Source of the DNA: Pedobacter riviphilus
GTDB lineage: Bacteria; Bacteroidota; Bacteroidia; Sphingobacteriales; Sphingobacteriaceae
Assembly: GCF_014692875.1 (NCBI RefSeq)
Contig: NZ_CP061171.1
Location: forward strand, 310,001 to 374,000
Length of the DNA stretch: 64,000 bases
Direction: 5' to 3'
Notes under the pieces: generated by a model
What the model was told of the DNA's origin: nothing
Databases searched by the model: none
What the model saw: the letters and a program-made list of their open reading frames with translations, nothing else
Program-made: the position numbers and the translations under genes
In this document: positions 1 through 11,200 of the stretch, in pieces
How the letters are laid out: every line of letters starts with the position of its first letter
Numbering within the stretch: the first letter of the stretch is position 1

Positions 1-275
1 GCCTCAAAAACGACACCGTGATCAGTCCAATTTTTCATATCACTACTGGAAATACAGACAATCGATTTCATTTTATAACCGCTATCCTTATCATCGGTGT
101 TGTCATCATCGTTTGATGCATAAATGTAAACCCTTCCGTTATAGACCAATGTGGCTGGATCTGCCAGATGCCTGTGAGCAGCAATATGGTCATCGGCTTG
201 CACGTGTTGACTTAAAATTAAGAATGAGGAAAATAGGATAATGAGTTTAAAAGGTATTTTACTTAGTTTTTTCAT
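1..275 (-). CDS. GH43 family glycoside hydrolase, N-terminal part (cut by window edge)
   Basis: The gene reads leftward from an ATG at 275 and runs off the window, so only about 91 residues are visible. It begins with a basic, hydrophobic signal peptide (MKKLSKIPFKL...) and then shows HLADPATLVYNGRVYIYAS, the first blade of a five-bladed GH43 beta-propeller, in which the Asp of the DPA motif is the expected catalytic base. This form of GH43 usually acts as a xylosidase or arabinofuranosidase on arabinoxylan. That fits the GH10 xylanase gene just upstream on the same strand, with which it may be co-transcribed (131 bases between them). The subfamily and any C-terminal binding module cannot be judged from this fragment. 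Confidence 0.8.
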   Translation of the reverse strand, partial: MKKLSKIPFKLIILFSSFLILSQHVQADDHIAAHRHLADPATLVYNGRVYIYASNDDDNTDDKDSGYKMKSIVCISSSDMKNWTDHGVVFE

Positions 276-406
276 TTTGAGTTGGCTTATAAAGTTTCAT
301 CTATCAACGGAATTTTTGCCTTGCTGCCGAAATTAGTGGCATTTGGGTAATGAACCGGATGATTTTGACAGCTAATTGGTTTAATTGATGGTTTTTTGCG
401 TATTGG

Positions 407-1495
407 TTAAAATTTTGTGACCTCGAAATATGCCTTTTTTGGCTTAAGTTCCTGATCAAACAGTAACGGGTAGTTTTTCCGGCCACGGTTATCCAGCCAG
501 CTGTATTGGTCTGATAGGTTCCAGAAGGTTACACCGGTAATATGATCCTTATGTTTCCGGAGAACATCGAAAATCATTTTATATTGTTGGAGCTGCTTTT
601 CTTCCATTTCCGGCGTAAATGTTGCAACTGCTTTTTGCGTATTGCCCTTAATCAATTGCCCGCCCTGATGGCCATCATATACCGATACATCCAGCTCTGT
701 AATCTGAATTTTAAGTCCCAGGGAAGAAAAAAGGGTAATAGATTTTTCCAGTTCCGAGCGGCTCGGATTATTTACAGACCAGTGTCCCTGAAGCCCGACT
801 CCATGGATTGGAACACCCTTAGCCAGGAGGCCTTTAAGCATTCTGTAAATTTTTTCTCGCTTTAATGGCTGTTCCGTATTATAATCGTTGTAAAATAGCT
901 GGGCATTTGGATCTGCCTGGTGCGCGTACCTAAAAGACATTTCTATAAAATCTTCGCCTGCGATTTGGTATAACGGCGATTTCCGGAAATAGGCAGAATC
1001 ATCTGCAATAGCCTCGTTAACAACGTCCCATGCGTATATATCTTTTTTATACCTGCTTACAACAGTGTTAATGTGCTCTTGAATTCTTTTTAGCAAAGTT
1101 TCTTTTGAGGTTACACTTCCATCTTCATTTTTAAATAACCAGCGAGGGGTTTGGTTATGCCATACCAGGCAATGTCCGCGTAGTTTTAACCCATTTGCTC
1201 TTGCAAAGGAAGCTATAGAGTCTGCAACTTTCCAATTGTAGGTATTTTCCATGGGATGAATAGGACCCATTTTCATTGCATTTTCAGATGTGATGCTGTT
1301 AAACTGGCTAAGAATCAAATTTCGCTTATCTCCACTGAGGTCCCATGGTGTAACGGCCACCCCTATGGGAAAATACTTTTGGTAATAGTCTTTCAGTCCT
1401 TTGGCATTATCCCCCTTGTTTTTATATGCACTAAACACCATTCCGGTGATAAGGAGCAGGGTGGCCAGGTAAGGTGTGATATTCGGTTTTCTCAT
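407..1495 (-). CDS. GH10 endo-1,4-beta-xylanase
   Basis: A 362-residue secreted enzyme expected to hydrolyse internal beta-1,4 bonds of xylan. An N-terminal hydrophobic segment (residues about 7-23) serves as signal peptide or membrane anchor. The catalytic barrel follows directly, with no binding module. The acid/base Glu lies in WDVVNEAIAD (E161) and the nucleophile Glu in ITELDVS (E267). GHCLVWH and the C-terminal VTFWNLSD are also typical GH10 subsite motifs. The length is that of a single-domain GH10. It is divergent from a close paralogue starting at 1792, and shares with it the N-terminal block LKDYYQ.YF.IGVAV. The product is confidently a xylanase-type GH10. Confidence 0.95.
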   Translation of the reverse strand: MRKPNITPYLATLLLITGMVFSAYKNKGDNAKGLKDYYQKYFPIGVAVTPWDLSGDKRNLILSQFNSITSENAMKMGPIHPMENTYNWKVADSIASFARANGLKLRGHCLVWHNQTPRWLFKNEDGSVTSKETLLKRIQEHINTVVSRYKKDIYAWDVVNEAIADDSAYFRKSPLYQIAGEDFIEMSFRYAHQADPNAQLFYNDYNTEQPLKREKIYRMLKGLLAKGVPIHGVGLQGHWSVNNPSRSELEKSITLFSSLGLKIQITELDVSVYDGHQGGQLIKGNTQKAVATFTPEMEEKQLQQYKMIFDVLRKHKDHITGVTFWNLSDQYSWLDNRGRKNYPLLFDQELKPKKAYFEVTKF

Positions 1496-1685
1496 ATTTG
1501 ATTAGGTAAGGCTATAAGGTTGCAAAATCGTATGTTTTTTATGCTGGCCAAGCTTCTTATCGTCAATTTTAGGAAACAAATGTCATGTAATGAATTTATG
1601 ACATGATGGCCTGGGTACTTATCTGGTTGTTAATTCGGCTAATTTTTGGCTATTTGGCGCTTTTTTGAACATCTGTTGTTATTGT

Positions 1686-1716
1686 TTTGACAAATATGAC
1701 TGCTGGTCTATATACT
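1686..1716 (+). promoter_or_regulatory. Candidate Bacteroidota-type promoter upstream of the second GH10 gene
   Basis: A TTTG at 1686-1689 is followed after 19 bases by TATATACT at 1709-1716, resembling the Bacteroidota -33 (TTTG) and -7 (TAnnTTTG) boxes. The -7 box matches only in its first half. It would place a transcript start about 70 bases before the ATG at 1792. The same divergent intergenic region has a perfect 7-base inverted repeat ATGTCAT/ATGACAT at 1580-1586 and 1598-1604, a possible operator. Both are pattern matches only. Confidence 0.3.
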
Positions 1717-1791
1717 TAGGTCTAAATTTACTGGATTTTTTCCTGCAAGGTTAATAGGATGAAATCGACTTTGCTATTCAACCAAATATAA

Positions 1792-2890
1792 ATGCGTACA
1801 ACTAAATTTCACATTGCCATATTTACTATTGCTGTTTTCGCAGCCTTTTCCAGTTGCGGCAGTTACAATAGGGCTAAAAAAAGTAACCTCGGACTGAAAG
1901 ATTATTATCAGTCTTATTTCAATATTGGAGTTGCAGTTTCGGCCCAAACCATTAAGGGAGAACAGGGTGCACTGCTTTTAAAGGAATTTAATAGCATAAC
2001 ACCGGAGAACGCGATGAAAATGCAACCCATTCATCCCCGCGAGGATGTTTATAATTGGACCGAGGCCGATGCACTGGTTAATTTTGCGCTTAGTAACCGA
2101 CTCAAAATAAGGGGGCATACTTTGTGCTGGCATGAGCAGGTGCCGGCCTGGATTTTTAAGAACAGCTCAGGGGAAGGGCTGATAAAGCACTTTTGCTTAA
2201 GCGGCTTAAAGATCACATCACAACCGTTGTGGGAAGGTACAGGGGAAAGGTGTATGCCTGGGATGTGGTTAATGAAGTGATCGGTGACGAAGATGACCAA
2301 TATTTAAGGCCTTCTCTGTGGAAAGAAATCTGCGGAGAAGAGTTTATTGCCAAAGCTTTCGAATATGCACATGAGGCTGATCCTGATGCATTGCTTTTTT
2401 ATAATGACTATAACTCGGAACGACCTGCTAAGAGAGCAAAAATCTATAAAATGCTGAAAAAACTGGTCGATGATAAGGTGCCTATTCATGGGGTGGGCTG
2501 CAGGGGCACTGGTCTATTTTTGAGCCTAGCGACAGCGAGTTAAGGGAATCTTTAAAATTATATGCTTCTCTTGGCCTGCAGATTCAGATTACTGAACTGG
2601 ATATGTCTATCTATAAATGGGAGAAAAATTTAAGAGCAAAGAAGCCTGATGAGCAAGACAGCCTGACAGCGGCACTCGAAAAAAAGCAAAGTGATCAATA
2701 TGCCAGGGTTTTTTCTATTTTCAGAACCTTTAAAAAGCAGATCAGTAGCGTAACTTTCTGGAATCTTTCAGATCGTGCTACATGGCTTGATCAATATCCG
2801 GTACCTGGAAGAAAAAACTATCCGCTGCTCTTTGATAAAAACCTGCAAAGAAAAAAAGCTTATCGCGGTGTCGTCAACTTTAATGAATAA
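1792..2890 (+). pseudogene. GH10 endo-1,4-beta-xylanase, interrupted by two frameshifts
   Basis: Three overlapping reading-frame pieces together encode one GH10 xylanase of about 366 residues, close in length to its 362-residue divergent neighbour. It opens with a lipoprotein signal (lipobox FSSC), so the enzyme is probably surface anchored. Piece one ends near 2170-2178 inside a GGGGAAGGG stretch. Reading resumes one base back at ADKALLLKRLKDH. Piece two fails near 2490-2497 (GGGGTGGG) and reading resumes at GLQGHWS. Both shifts behave as a missing base. The acid/base motif WDVVNEVIGD and the nucleophile motif ITELDMS are both kept and there are no other stops. This suggests an intact gene damaged by consensus error at G runs. 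Real inactivation cannot be excluded from one sequence. Confidence 0.85.
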
Positions 2891-3097
2891 TTCGTTTTTA
2901 TCTAAAGAATGAAGAAAATATGCCGTTCGAGCTGTAATGTTGCGATGAACTAAATTAGTTTTTTTATCTTACCATCACCAAACCAAATAGATCATGTATC
3001 CAAACAATTTCGAATCTTCTTTAGATTTTAGGTCGCCATGTAATCTTTTAGCGCCTTTGGAATTGAAATTTTATTAATACAGCAAAATCACTAAATT

Positions 3098-6000
3098 ATG
3101 CTCAAAGGGCCTGCATATCTATCATTAATTCTATTTATTTATGTGCTTTTTAGCGCTGGGGATACTGTAGCACAACCGAAACTGCAGCAGCCTGAATTGC
3201 GTTTTACCTCTCTCACTTCTAAAAACGGGTTGTCATCTAATAATGTAACTGTAATTTTTAAAGACAGATACGGTTTAATGTGGTTTGGTACCGAAGACGG
3301 ATTAAATAAATTTGATGGCACTAACTTTACAACCTATAAACACCAGGTAAACGATTCTTCAAGTATTCAGGCTAATGAGGTTAAGGCCATTCACGAAGAC
3401 CGGAAGGGAAATCTTTGGTTTGGTACCAGCGGAGGTTCGCTTGCACTTTTCAATAGAAGAAAAAATTCTTTCATCAACTATCATGCTTCAAATACCCCAA
3501 CAGGATTCAGTCACAGCCTGATCAGGTATATCACCAGTGATTATTTGGGTAAAATATGGGTGGCAACCTTTACCGGGCTTGATGTTTTTGATCCAGACAC
3601 TAAAAAGGTTTCCAAGTTTCCAATAGCAGCCGCCCAGTTTGGCAAACTTCCGCCAACAATGATAAATATCATGATGGAAGACAGCAAACACAGGATGTGG
3701 GTGGGAACAGACGATGGATTATTTCTTTATAACCGAAAAAAATCTTCTTTTACCAGAATTGGATCTGCAGCAGATAAACCAGTGCAGTTGGCGGGAACTA
3801 TGGTAAAATCTTTAGCTGAAGATGATAACGGTAATATCTGGATCGGCACCACCTCTGGCCTGAGTATGCTTAAATCGGATGGTATGGGCTTCGAGAATTA
3901 TCAACACATTCCGGGAGATCCCAACTCACTGAGCGATAATATTGTTCAAAGTATAGCTGTAGCGCCAAACGGTCAATTATGGCTCGGCACCGAAGATGGA
4001 CTTAATGTTTTTGATCTCGGTACAAAAAAAGTAATGGTATATCGGCCAAATCCCCGAAACTCTTATAGCCTGCGGGGAACCAGTGTAAAATACGTGTATA
4101 TAGATAAGCAGGGAATATATTGGCTAGGCTTATACCGCGAGGGGATTAATAAGTTTGATAGCAACCTCAACCTGTTTAACCTGATTAAAAGTAATGTTTT
4201 CGATGTATATGGTTTAAATGCACCTGTGGTAACTTCATTTGCGCAAAAAAACAACAATAACATATATGTAGCTACAGAAGGGGGCGGATTGAGCATCTTC
4301 AATAGAAATACCTCCTTGTTCCACAAAGTAGACCTGGAAAAACTGGGTTTACCCTCACGGATAACCCTCATGTCTCTATTTGTTAGTTCAGCTAAGAAAG
4401 TCTATCTGGGTACCTTCGGCTATGGCCTAATCGTTTTGGATTCAACTTTAACCAAAGCCACGTCCTTTAGAAAAACAAATAAAGATTTTGGCCTTAATTC
4501 AGACGATGTGTTTTGCATCACCCAGGATAAAAGCGGACTCATATGGGTAGGCACCAATGGCGGTGGGATCAATGTTATGGATTCAAATCACAAGGTCGTT
4601 TTCAGGTATATGAGTAAAGCTCAGGCGCCCATAGATCGCAATTTTCCGCTTAATAATTATATACGTTTTATCAAAGAAGACCGGTTTGCAAACATATGGA
4701 TAGGTTCTCATGGTTCTGGAGCGGCTATGATTAGTGCTGATAAGACCATTATTAAACATTATAACGAGCTTAATTCAGGTCTTCAGGGTGATGTTGCGCA
4801 GGCTTTTCTTGAAGATTCCAAAGGACGGATCTGGATCGGAACTGCAGGAGGCGGCTTGAATTTACTTGATCAAAAATCAGGTAAATTTATAAATTTTGCC
4901 GAGCGCGATGGCCTGGCAAGTGCTGTTGTTGACGCGATCGTAGAAGATGACAATCATAATGTTTGGTTAAGTACCAACAAAGGGATTAGTCTTTTTGACC
5001 CTAAAACACAAAAATTTAGTAACTACGGAATATACAATGGGGTGCAGAACAATAACTTTATCAGGGGGGCTGTACTGAAATGTAAAGACGGTGAAATATT
5101 CTTTGGCGGAGCAGAAGGAATGAACTACTTCAATCCGGTCGGATTTAGAAAAAATAAAAATGTTCCCTCTGTGCTTTTTACCGAGCTAAAGATTTCCAAT
5201 AATCTAATCGAGGCGAGCGAAGACGGACCGATAACCGACCATATATCTGTTGCAAAAAGAATTGACCTGGATTACAAGCAAAATTTTTCACTGAGTTTTG
5301 TAAGTGTAAACTATACCGCACCAGAACAAAACCGTTATAGTTATAAGCTCGAAGGTTTTAATAAAGAATGGATTGATGCAGGTACAGCTAAAACCGTTTC
5401 CTACACCAATCTCGATCCCGGGGAATATATTTTTCATGTGCGGGCGAGTAACAATGATGGCGTTTGGAATACAACGGAGTCTTCGATAAAAATAATTGTC
5501 CATCCACCGCTTTGGAGAACAATATATGCTTACGCCTTTTACCTGCTCGCTATAGCCGGTACTTTACTTTACATTCGTCATCGGGGTATTAAAAACCTGG
5601 AAAGAAAGTTTGCGCTGGTTCAGGAGAAAACAAAAATTGAGCAGCAAATTTTGCAGGATAGAAAAGAGGCAGAACGGCTGCATGAACTGGATTCTCTAAA
5701 AATTAAATTTCTCACCAACCTCAGTCATGAGTTTCGTACGCCACTTTCACTCATCCTGGGGCCAGTTGAAAAACTCCTTTCACAACAAGGTGATGATGCT
5801 AAAAATGCTTCTCTTAAAATAGTGAAGCGAAATGCCCGCCGTTTGCTTAACCTGGTAAACCAAATTCTTGATTTTCGTAAAATTGAAGAAAATGAGCTCA
5901 AGATAAATAATACGCCAGGTGAGCTGGTTTCCTTTATAGCTGATGTAATAGAATCTTTCAACGATTTAAGTGAACGTAAATCTATAAGCCTTTCTTTTCA

Positions 6001-7273
6001 AACCCAGTTCGATAGCTATCCAACTGAATTTGATCATGACAAATTGGAACGTATTTTATTTAACCTGCTTTCTAATGCATTTAAATTTACACCATCAGGT
6101 GGTACTATCACCGTTGATTTGAAAAGGACACAACGCGATGGGCAGAAAGAGGCCGTTTTGATAAGCGTTAGCGATACCGGCATTGGCATTAGCGAGGAAG
6201 AACAGCAGAAAGTATTTGAAAGGTTTTTCCAGGCAGATACCGAAGTTTCCATTCTCAATCAGGGAAGCGGGATTGGGCTCTCCATCATTAAAGAATTTGT
6301 CAAAATCCAGGGAGGTACTATCGATCTGCAAAGCGAAGTTGGAAAAGGTACCCGTTTCATTATTGCCCTACCTTTGCCGCTACTAGACCATATCGAAAAA
6401 CTTAATCTGGATTTTTCTAGTCCGGAAACCCCATCACAAATTCAGGAAGAAGCCTCAGATAAAGCAGTAAGTGAAACAGACGCAGAAATCCATACCATTC
6501 TTCTGGTAGAAGATAATCAGGACCTCAGGGAATATCTCCGAGATAATTTGAAGTCCAATTACCGCATTGTAGAAGCAGCTGATGGTAAGGAAGGTTGGCA
6601 AAAAACATTGGCAAACCATCCGGAACTTATTGTTAGCGATATTAGTATGCCAAACATGACGGGTATTGAGCTATGCAAAAAAATAAAAGAAGATAAAAGG
6701 ACAAAACATATTCCGGTTATTCTACTAACTGCGCTCACTGGCGAACAGGAACAGTTGACGGGGTTGGAAATCGGGGCTAATGACTACCTTACCAAGCCAT
6801 TTAATATCGATATCCTGAATATTAAAATCAAAAACCTTTTGGTTCTCAACTGGACCCTGAAAAATACTTATACCAAACAGATAAAAATGGAGGCAACAGA
6901 AATTTTAGTTGAATCCCACGGCGATAAGTTGCTCAAAAATATTCTAAAGTACATTGAAGATAATATCAATAATTCACAATTGTCTGTTGAGGATTTAAGT
7001 AAAAATGTGGGGATGAGCCGGGGCTCGCTCTACCACAAAGTGCTGGAATTAACAGGACTTTCACCTGTAGAGTATATACGTTCGGTAAAGCTCGATAAAG
7101 CTGCTGGTTTATTAGTTAAAAGTGATCTGAACATTTCTCAGATTGCCTACCTGGTAGGCTTTGCAACACCAAATTATTTTGCGAAATCATTTAAGTTAAA
7201 ATTCGGAATGCAACCTTCAGAATATTTAAACCTATACCGTAAGGCAGACAATTCTGCCAGCATAGAGAATTAG
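3098..7273 (+). CDS. Hybrid two-component system sensor/regulator (HTCS), xylan-locus type
   Basis: A 1391-residue one-protein signalling system. After a signal peptide come many Reg_prop-type repeats (about residues 30-700, recurring W.GT..GL...D patterns) forming a double beta-propeller periplasmic sensor, then a Y_Y_Y domain (about 735-800), a membrane helix (about 808-828), HisKA with NLSHEFRTP (phospho-acceptor His about 877), HATPase, a receiver (acidic pocket VEDN, phospho-Asp in VSDISMP about 1181, Lys about 1233 in TKPF) and a C-terminal AraC-type helix-turn-helix. HTCS proteins sense a liberated oligosaccharide and activate their own polysaccharide locus. Placed before the xus-type operon, it is the likely equivalent of XynR-type xylan regulators. 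All phosphorelay residues are present. Confidence 0.95.
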   Translation: MLKGPAYLSLILFIYVLFSAGDTVAQPKLQQPELRFTSLTSKNGLSSNNVTVIFKDRYGLMWFGTEDGLNKFDGTNFTTYKHQVNDSSSIQANEVKAIHEDRKGNLWFGTSGGSLALFNRRKNSFINYHASNTPTGFSHSLIRYITSDYLGKIWVATFTGLDVFDPDTKKVSKFPIAAAQFGKLPPTMINIMMEDSKHRMWVGTDDGLFLYNRKKSSFTRIGSAADKPVQLAGTMVKSLAEDDNGNIWIGTTSGLSMLKSDGMGFENYQHIPGDPNSLSDNIVQSIAVAPNGQLWLGTEDGLNVFDLGTKKVMVYRPNPRNSYSLRGTSVKYVYIDKQGIYWLGLYREGINKFDSNLNLFNLIKSNVFDVYGLNAPVVTSFAQKNNNNIYVATEGGGLSIFNRNTSLFHKVDLEKLGLPSRITLMSLFVSSAKKVYLGTFGYGLIVLDSTLTKATSFRKTNKDFGLNSDDVFCITQDKSGLIWVGTNGGGINVMDSNHKVVFRYMSKAQAPIDRNFPLNNYIRFIKEDRFANIWIGSHGSGAAMISADKTIIKHYNELNSGLQGDVAQAFLEDSKGRIWIGTAGGGLNLLDQKSGKFINFAERDGLASAVVDAIVEDDNHNVWLSTNKGISLFDPKTQKFSNYGIYNGVQNNNFIRGAVLKCKDGEIFFGGAEGMNYFNPVGFRKNKNVPSVLFTELKISNNLIEASEDGPITDHISVAKRIDLDYKQNFSLSFVSVNYTAPEQNRYSYKLEGFNKEWIDAGTAKTVSYTNLDPGEYIFHVRASNNDGVWNTTESSIKIIVHPPLWRTIYAYAFYLLAIAGTLLYIRHRGIKNLERKFALVQEKTKIEQQILQDRKEAERLHELDSLKIKFLTNLSHEFRTPLSLILGPVEKLLSQQGDDAKNASLKIVKRNARRLLNLVNQILDFRKIEENELKINNTPGELVSFIADVIESFNDLSERKSISLSFQTQFDSYPTEFDHDKLERILFNLLSNAFKFTPSGGTITVDLKRTQRDGQKEAVLISVSDTGIGISEEEQQKVFERFFQADTEVSILNQGSGIGLSIIKEFVKIQGGTIDLQSEVGKGTRFIIALPLPLLDHIEKLNLDFSSPETPSQIQEEASDKAVSETDAEIHTILLVEDNQDLREYLRDNLKSNYRIVEAADGKEGWQKTLANHPELIVSDISMPNMTGIELCKKIKEDKRTKHIPVILLTALTGEQEQLTGLEIGANDYLTKPFNIDILNIKIKNLLVLNWTLKNTYTKQIKMEATEILVESHGDKLLKNILKYIEDNINNSQLSVEDLSKNVGMSRGSLYHKVLELTGLSPVEYIRSVKLDKAAGLLVKSDLNISQIAYLVGFATPNYFAKSFKLKFGMQPSEYLNLYRKADNSASIEN

Positions 7274-8218
7274 GTAGAATTGGTCGTTATGCAATCGATT
7301 GTTTCGGGCAAAAAAAACGTTTTACTGGATGTAATATTCTGATAATTAATGCGTTTATTCGTTTTTATTTTGTGTAACGTATTGCTTTTCAGTTGTTTAT
7401 GTTGATAGAACATTTGTAGCTGATTTATGAACAAATATTCTAACCTTCAGATTCGTTTTTGAGCTATGTTTGGATTTAACCAAATAAACTCTTAAACAAT
7501 GACTAACCAACTAATCAACTTCTATGAGGAAGGCCGATGCAATCTTGCCCCGCTAAATGGGATCAAACCTGCACCAGCTGTTCTATCCAGATCACCCCAG
7601 CACTCCGGTTTCTTTATTTTTCAAGTTTATGGAGTGAGGTATAACTAACCACTCTGTAATGGCTTGCTGTATAAAATAGAAAATTAGGCTTTTGGGTAAA
7701 ACCCTCAACAGGTGAAGTATATGTCTATTTTTTAAACCCTTTCCATTTACCAGGAAGCATTGATGTATAACAGATCAATCTGAAATTCATTAACCCAGGA
7801 ATTGTGCAATGCTTTGGTTAAAATTAGTTGGTGAGGGGATTAAATACCGATGGCGTACACCGTAAAATAACAAACTATGGAAGTAAAATTACCTGGACCG
7901 GAAATGCTGATTATAAAAATATTGACCCTAAAATGCAATTGGATGAAACCACCAACATAATCGCATCATTTAATTGAAGGGTAACAGTTACCACATCGTG
8001 TAGCTAATCATTATTGAAGAAAAATCATTATCAGACTTTTCTTCCTATTTACAAAAAACACTAACCAAATAAATAATGCTAAGAGAATTACTTAAAATTC
8101 CATTTAGGAGAACTGCTTTCTTTCAAAACGTTTCAGCGGAAATGAAATGTTTCAGAAAACTATATCGAAACAGATGTCATCAATCTTACCCAACATTCTC
8201 AATAAATGATCTCGAAAA
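7274..8218 (+). other. Long intergenic region with possible gene remnants
   Basis: About 945 bases between the HTCS gene and the first SusC gene hold no long open frame. Three things stand out. A 49-codon frame begins at 7499, close behind AACCAAATAAACTC text like that preceding SusC-type starts. A coding-like frame runs from about 7849 to 7977 (reads ...ITNYGSKITWTGNADYKNID...) and ends in a stop, without a usable start. A 48-codon frame at 8076-8222 overlaps the SusC start. The first two may be decayed remains of a deleted gene. I do not recognise the family. The operon promoter must also lie here, but no convincing -33/-7 pair was found. Confidence 0.3.
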
Positions 8219-8222
8219 ATGA
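8076..8222 (+). CDS. Possible 48-residue leader ORF overlapping the SusC start (ATGA)
   Basis: An ATG at 8076 opens a 48-codon frame whose TGA (8220-8222) overlaps the ATG of the SusC gene at 8219 in an ATGA arrangement. This is the classical layout for translational coupling. The peptide is basic (MLRELLKIPFRRTAFF...) and has no recognised domain. It could be a regulatory leader, a remnant of an older N-terminus, or chance. The overlap itself is visible, but the function is unknown. Confidence 0.2.
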   Translation: MLRELLKIPFRRTAFFQNVSAEMKCFRKLYRNRCHQSYPTFSINDLEK

Positions 8223-11200
8223 AAAGAATTATACTATTGCATTTTGCTGGGGATAACCTGGTTTCGAAAAGGCAACTCTTTAAAAGATGTTGTTTAACAA
8301 TGCTAACCTTGATGCTGATGATTGAAATAACATTTGCACAGCAGACAAAGGTAACCGGAACAATCTTTGATAATAAGCAAACCCCATTAATGGGTGCCAC
8401 AGTTACGGTTAAGGGCACAAATATCCGTACCCAAACGGATATTGATGGCCGTTTTGTGATTAATGTACCTGATGATCGGTTAATTCTAGTAATTGGCTAT
8501 GTGGGTATGGTAAGTAAAGAAGTTTCTACAAAAGGGAAAAATAACCTTAAAATTGTTCTTTCCGAAGATCAATCAAACCTTAACGATGTTGTAGTTATTG
8601 GTTACGGTACACAGAAAAAAGCCAGTGTGGTAGCCGCCATTGCACAAACTACGGGTAAGGTGCTGGAACGTGCTGGAGGCGTATCGAGCATAGGTGCTGC
8701 ATTAACGGGTAATGTCCCGGGTGTGATAACTACTGCCAGTACCGGAATGCCCGGCGAGGAAGATCCTCAAATACTGATCCGCGGCCGCAGTACCTGGAAC
8801 AATACCGGTCCGCTCATTTTAGTGGATGGAATTGAGCGCCAGATGAGCAGTGTAGATATCGGTTCAGTAGAAACTGTATCCGTATTGAAAGATGCTTCTG
8901 CAACTGCTGTATTTGGAGTAAGGGGAGCTAACGGCGTAATCCTGATCACCACCAAACGTGGCCGTGAGGGGCAGGCGTCCATCAGGGGGACCATCAATAA
9001 TGTAATTAAATCTCCATCGCGCTTACCAGGAAAATATGATTCTTACGATGCCCTGACCATTAAGAACCAGGCTATTGAAAATGAACTTTCCCTAAAACCA
9101 GAAAGCTGGGCCGATTATCTGCCGCAGGCTACGATTAATAAATACCGTTACCCGGCAAATTTAGCGGAATCTGAACGCTATCCGAATGTAAACTGGGACC
9201 AGGTATTGTTTAAAGATTATGCCATGTCGAACAATGTAAACCTTAACATTTCAGGTGGAACCTCCAAAGTGAAATATTTTGCCAATGCCGATTACCTGTA
9301 CGAAGGTGATTTGTTCCGCACCTTTAAAAACGATCGCGGTTACGAGCCGGGTTACGGTTTCAACAGGTTAAATGTGAGGAGCAACCTCGATTTTCAGCTG
9401 AGCAAATCCACGCTGTTTAAAGTAAACCTATCGGGTTCGAGGGGGGTGAAGAAAAGTCCATGGGGCAATTCCAACAGCGATTATTCTTATTGGATATCCG
9501 CATATTCCACTGCTCCGGATGTATTTATGCCGCAATATTCAGATGGTACATGGGGCTATTATGCGCCGAATGTGCAAAAAGGTTTAAACTCTGCTCGAAA
9601 CCTGGCCATCAGTGGTGTGGGCTATACCACTACTAGCAGGATTACGACCGATTTTACACTTGACCAGGATCTGGGATCTTTGGTAAAGGGCTTAAACTTC
9701 AAAGGTACCATAGCCTTGGATAATACTTTTATCGAAGGAAACAGGGGGATTAATGATTTATATAATGGTATGCAAAGCAAATGGATAGATCCGAAAACCG
9801 GATTGACCACTTATGAGCAGGCATTTGATGGAACCAACCGCTTCGATTTTCAGAATGGGATTAACTGGACCACGAGCGGTGGTGCTGTGCAGGATTGGTC
9901 AACCCAGCGCAGATTATTCTACCAGGGCCAACTCAATTATGCTGTAAAATTGGGTACTAACCACAACATTACGGCTATGGGACTTTTCAACCGGAATGAA
10001 GTAGCTACAGGAAGTGAGATTCCAAACTACCGTGAAGACTGGGTGTTCCGTACGACCTACAATTTTGCCAATAAATACATGATCGAATATAACGGTGCAT
10101 ACAATGGTTCTGAAAAATTCAGTGCGAAAAATCGTTTTGCATTCTTTTCATCCGGAGGATTGGGCTGGATGCTGAGTGAAGAGAAATTTATGAAAGGCAT
10201 CAAATTTTTAGATATGCTTAAGTTGCGTGCTTCATACGGAGCCATTGGCGATGATAATGTAAGTGGTCGCTGGCTATATCTTACACAGTGGGCTTATGGT
10301 AGTCAGACCAAACTCGGTGTAACCGGTGAGGGTTCTGAATTAAGTCCGTACACCTGGTATAAAATATCGGCGCTTGGCAATCCGGATGTGCACTGGGAAA
10401 AAGTAAAGAAAACCAATTTTGGTGTAGATTACAGTTTCCTTAAAGGTATGTTCACCGGAAAGGTTGACTTTTTCCGCGACCGCCGTACCGATATCCTGAT
10501 TCTTGGCGGTAACCGGGCCATTCCTTCTTACTTTGGTGTTGATGCACCGGTAGCCAACCTGGGGATTGTACAAAACAAAGGTTATGAGCTTGAGCTGGCT
10601 TTCAACAAAAGATTAGGGCAGAACTGGAGACTTTGGGCCAACATAAACTATACCCATGCGAAGGATAAGGTGCTCGAAGCCGATGATGCAGAATTGTTAC
10701 CCGAATACCAGAAAAGGGCTAACAAACAAATTAGCCAAAGTTATTCCTATGTGAGTGCAGGAAATTACAATACCTGGGATGAACTTTATGGCAGCACGAT
10801 TCACGATAATAACGACGGGCAAAAATTACCGGGCAATTATTATATCATAGACTATAACGGAGATGGTATTATCGATTCAAAAGATAATATTCCTTATGGT
10901 TTTCCATCAAACCCTCAAAATACCTACAATGCTACATTTGGTGTAGATTGGAAAGGTTTCAGTCTATTTGTTCAGCTTTATGGCGTAAACAATGTAACCC
11001 GACAGGTGGTATTCAGCAGTTTAGCCGGCCAAAACCATCTGGTGTATAATGAAGGATCTTACTGGACCAAAGATAATCCTAATGCTGATGTACCACTACC
11101 CAGGTGGCTATCTACCGCCAGTGGTTATACTTCCGGTAACCGTTACATGTACGATGGATCTTATATCCGGTTAAAAAATGCAGAATTGGCTTATACTTTC

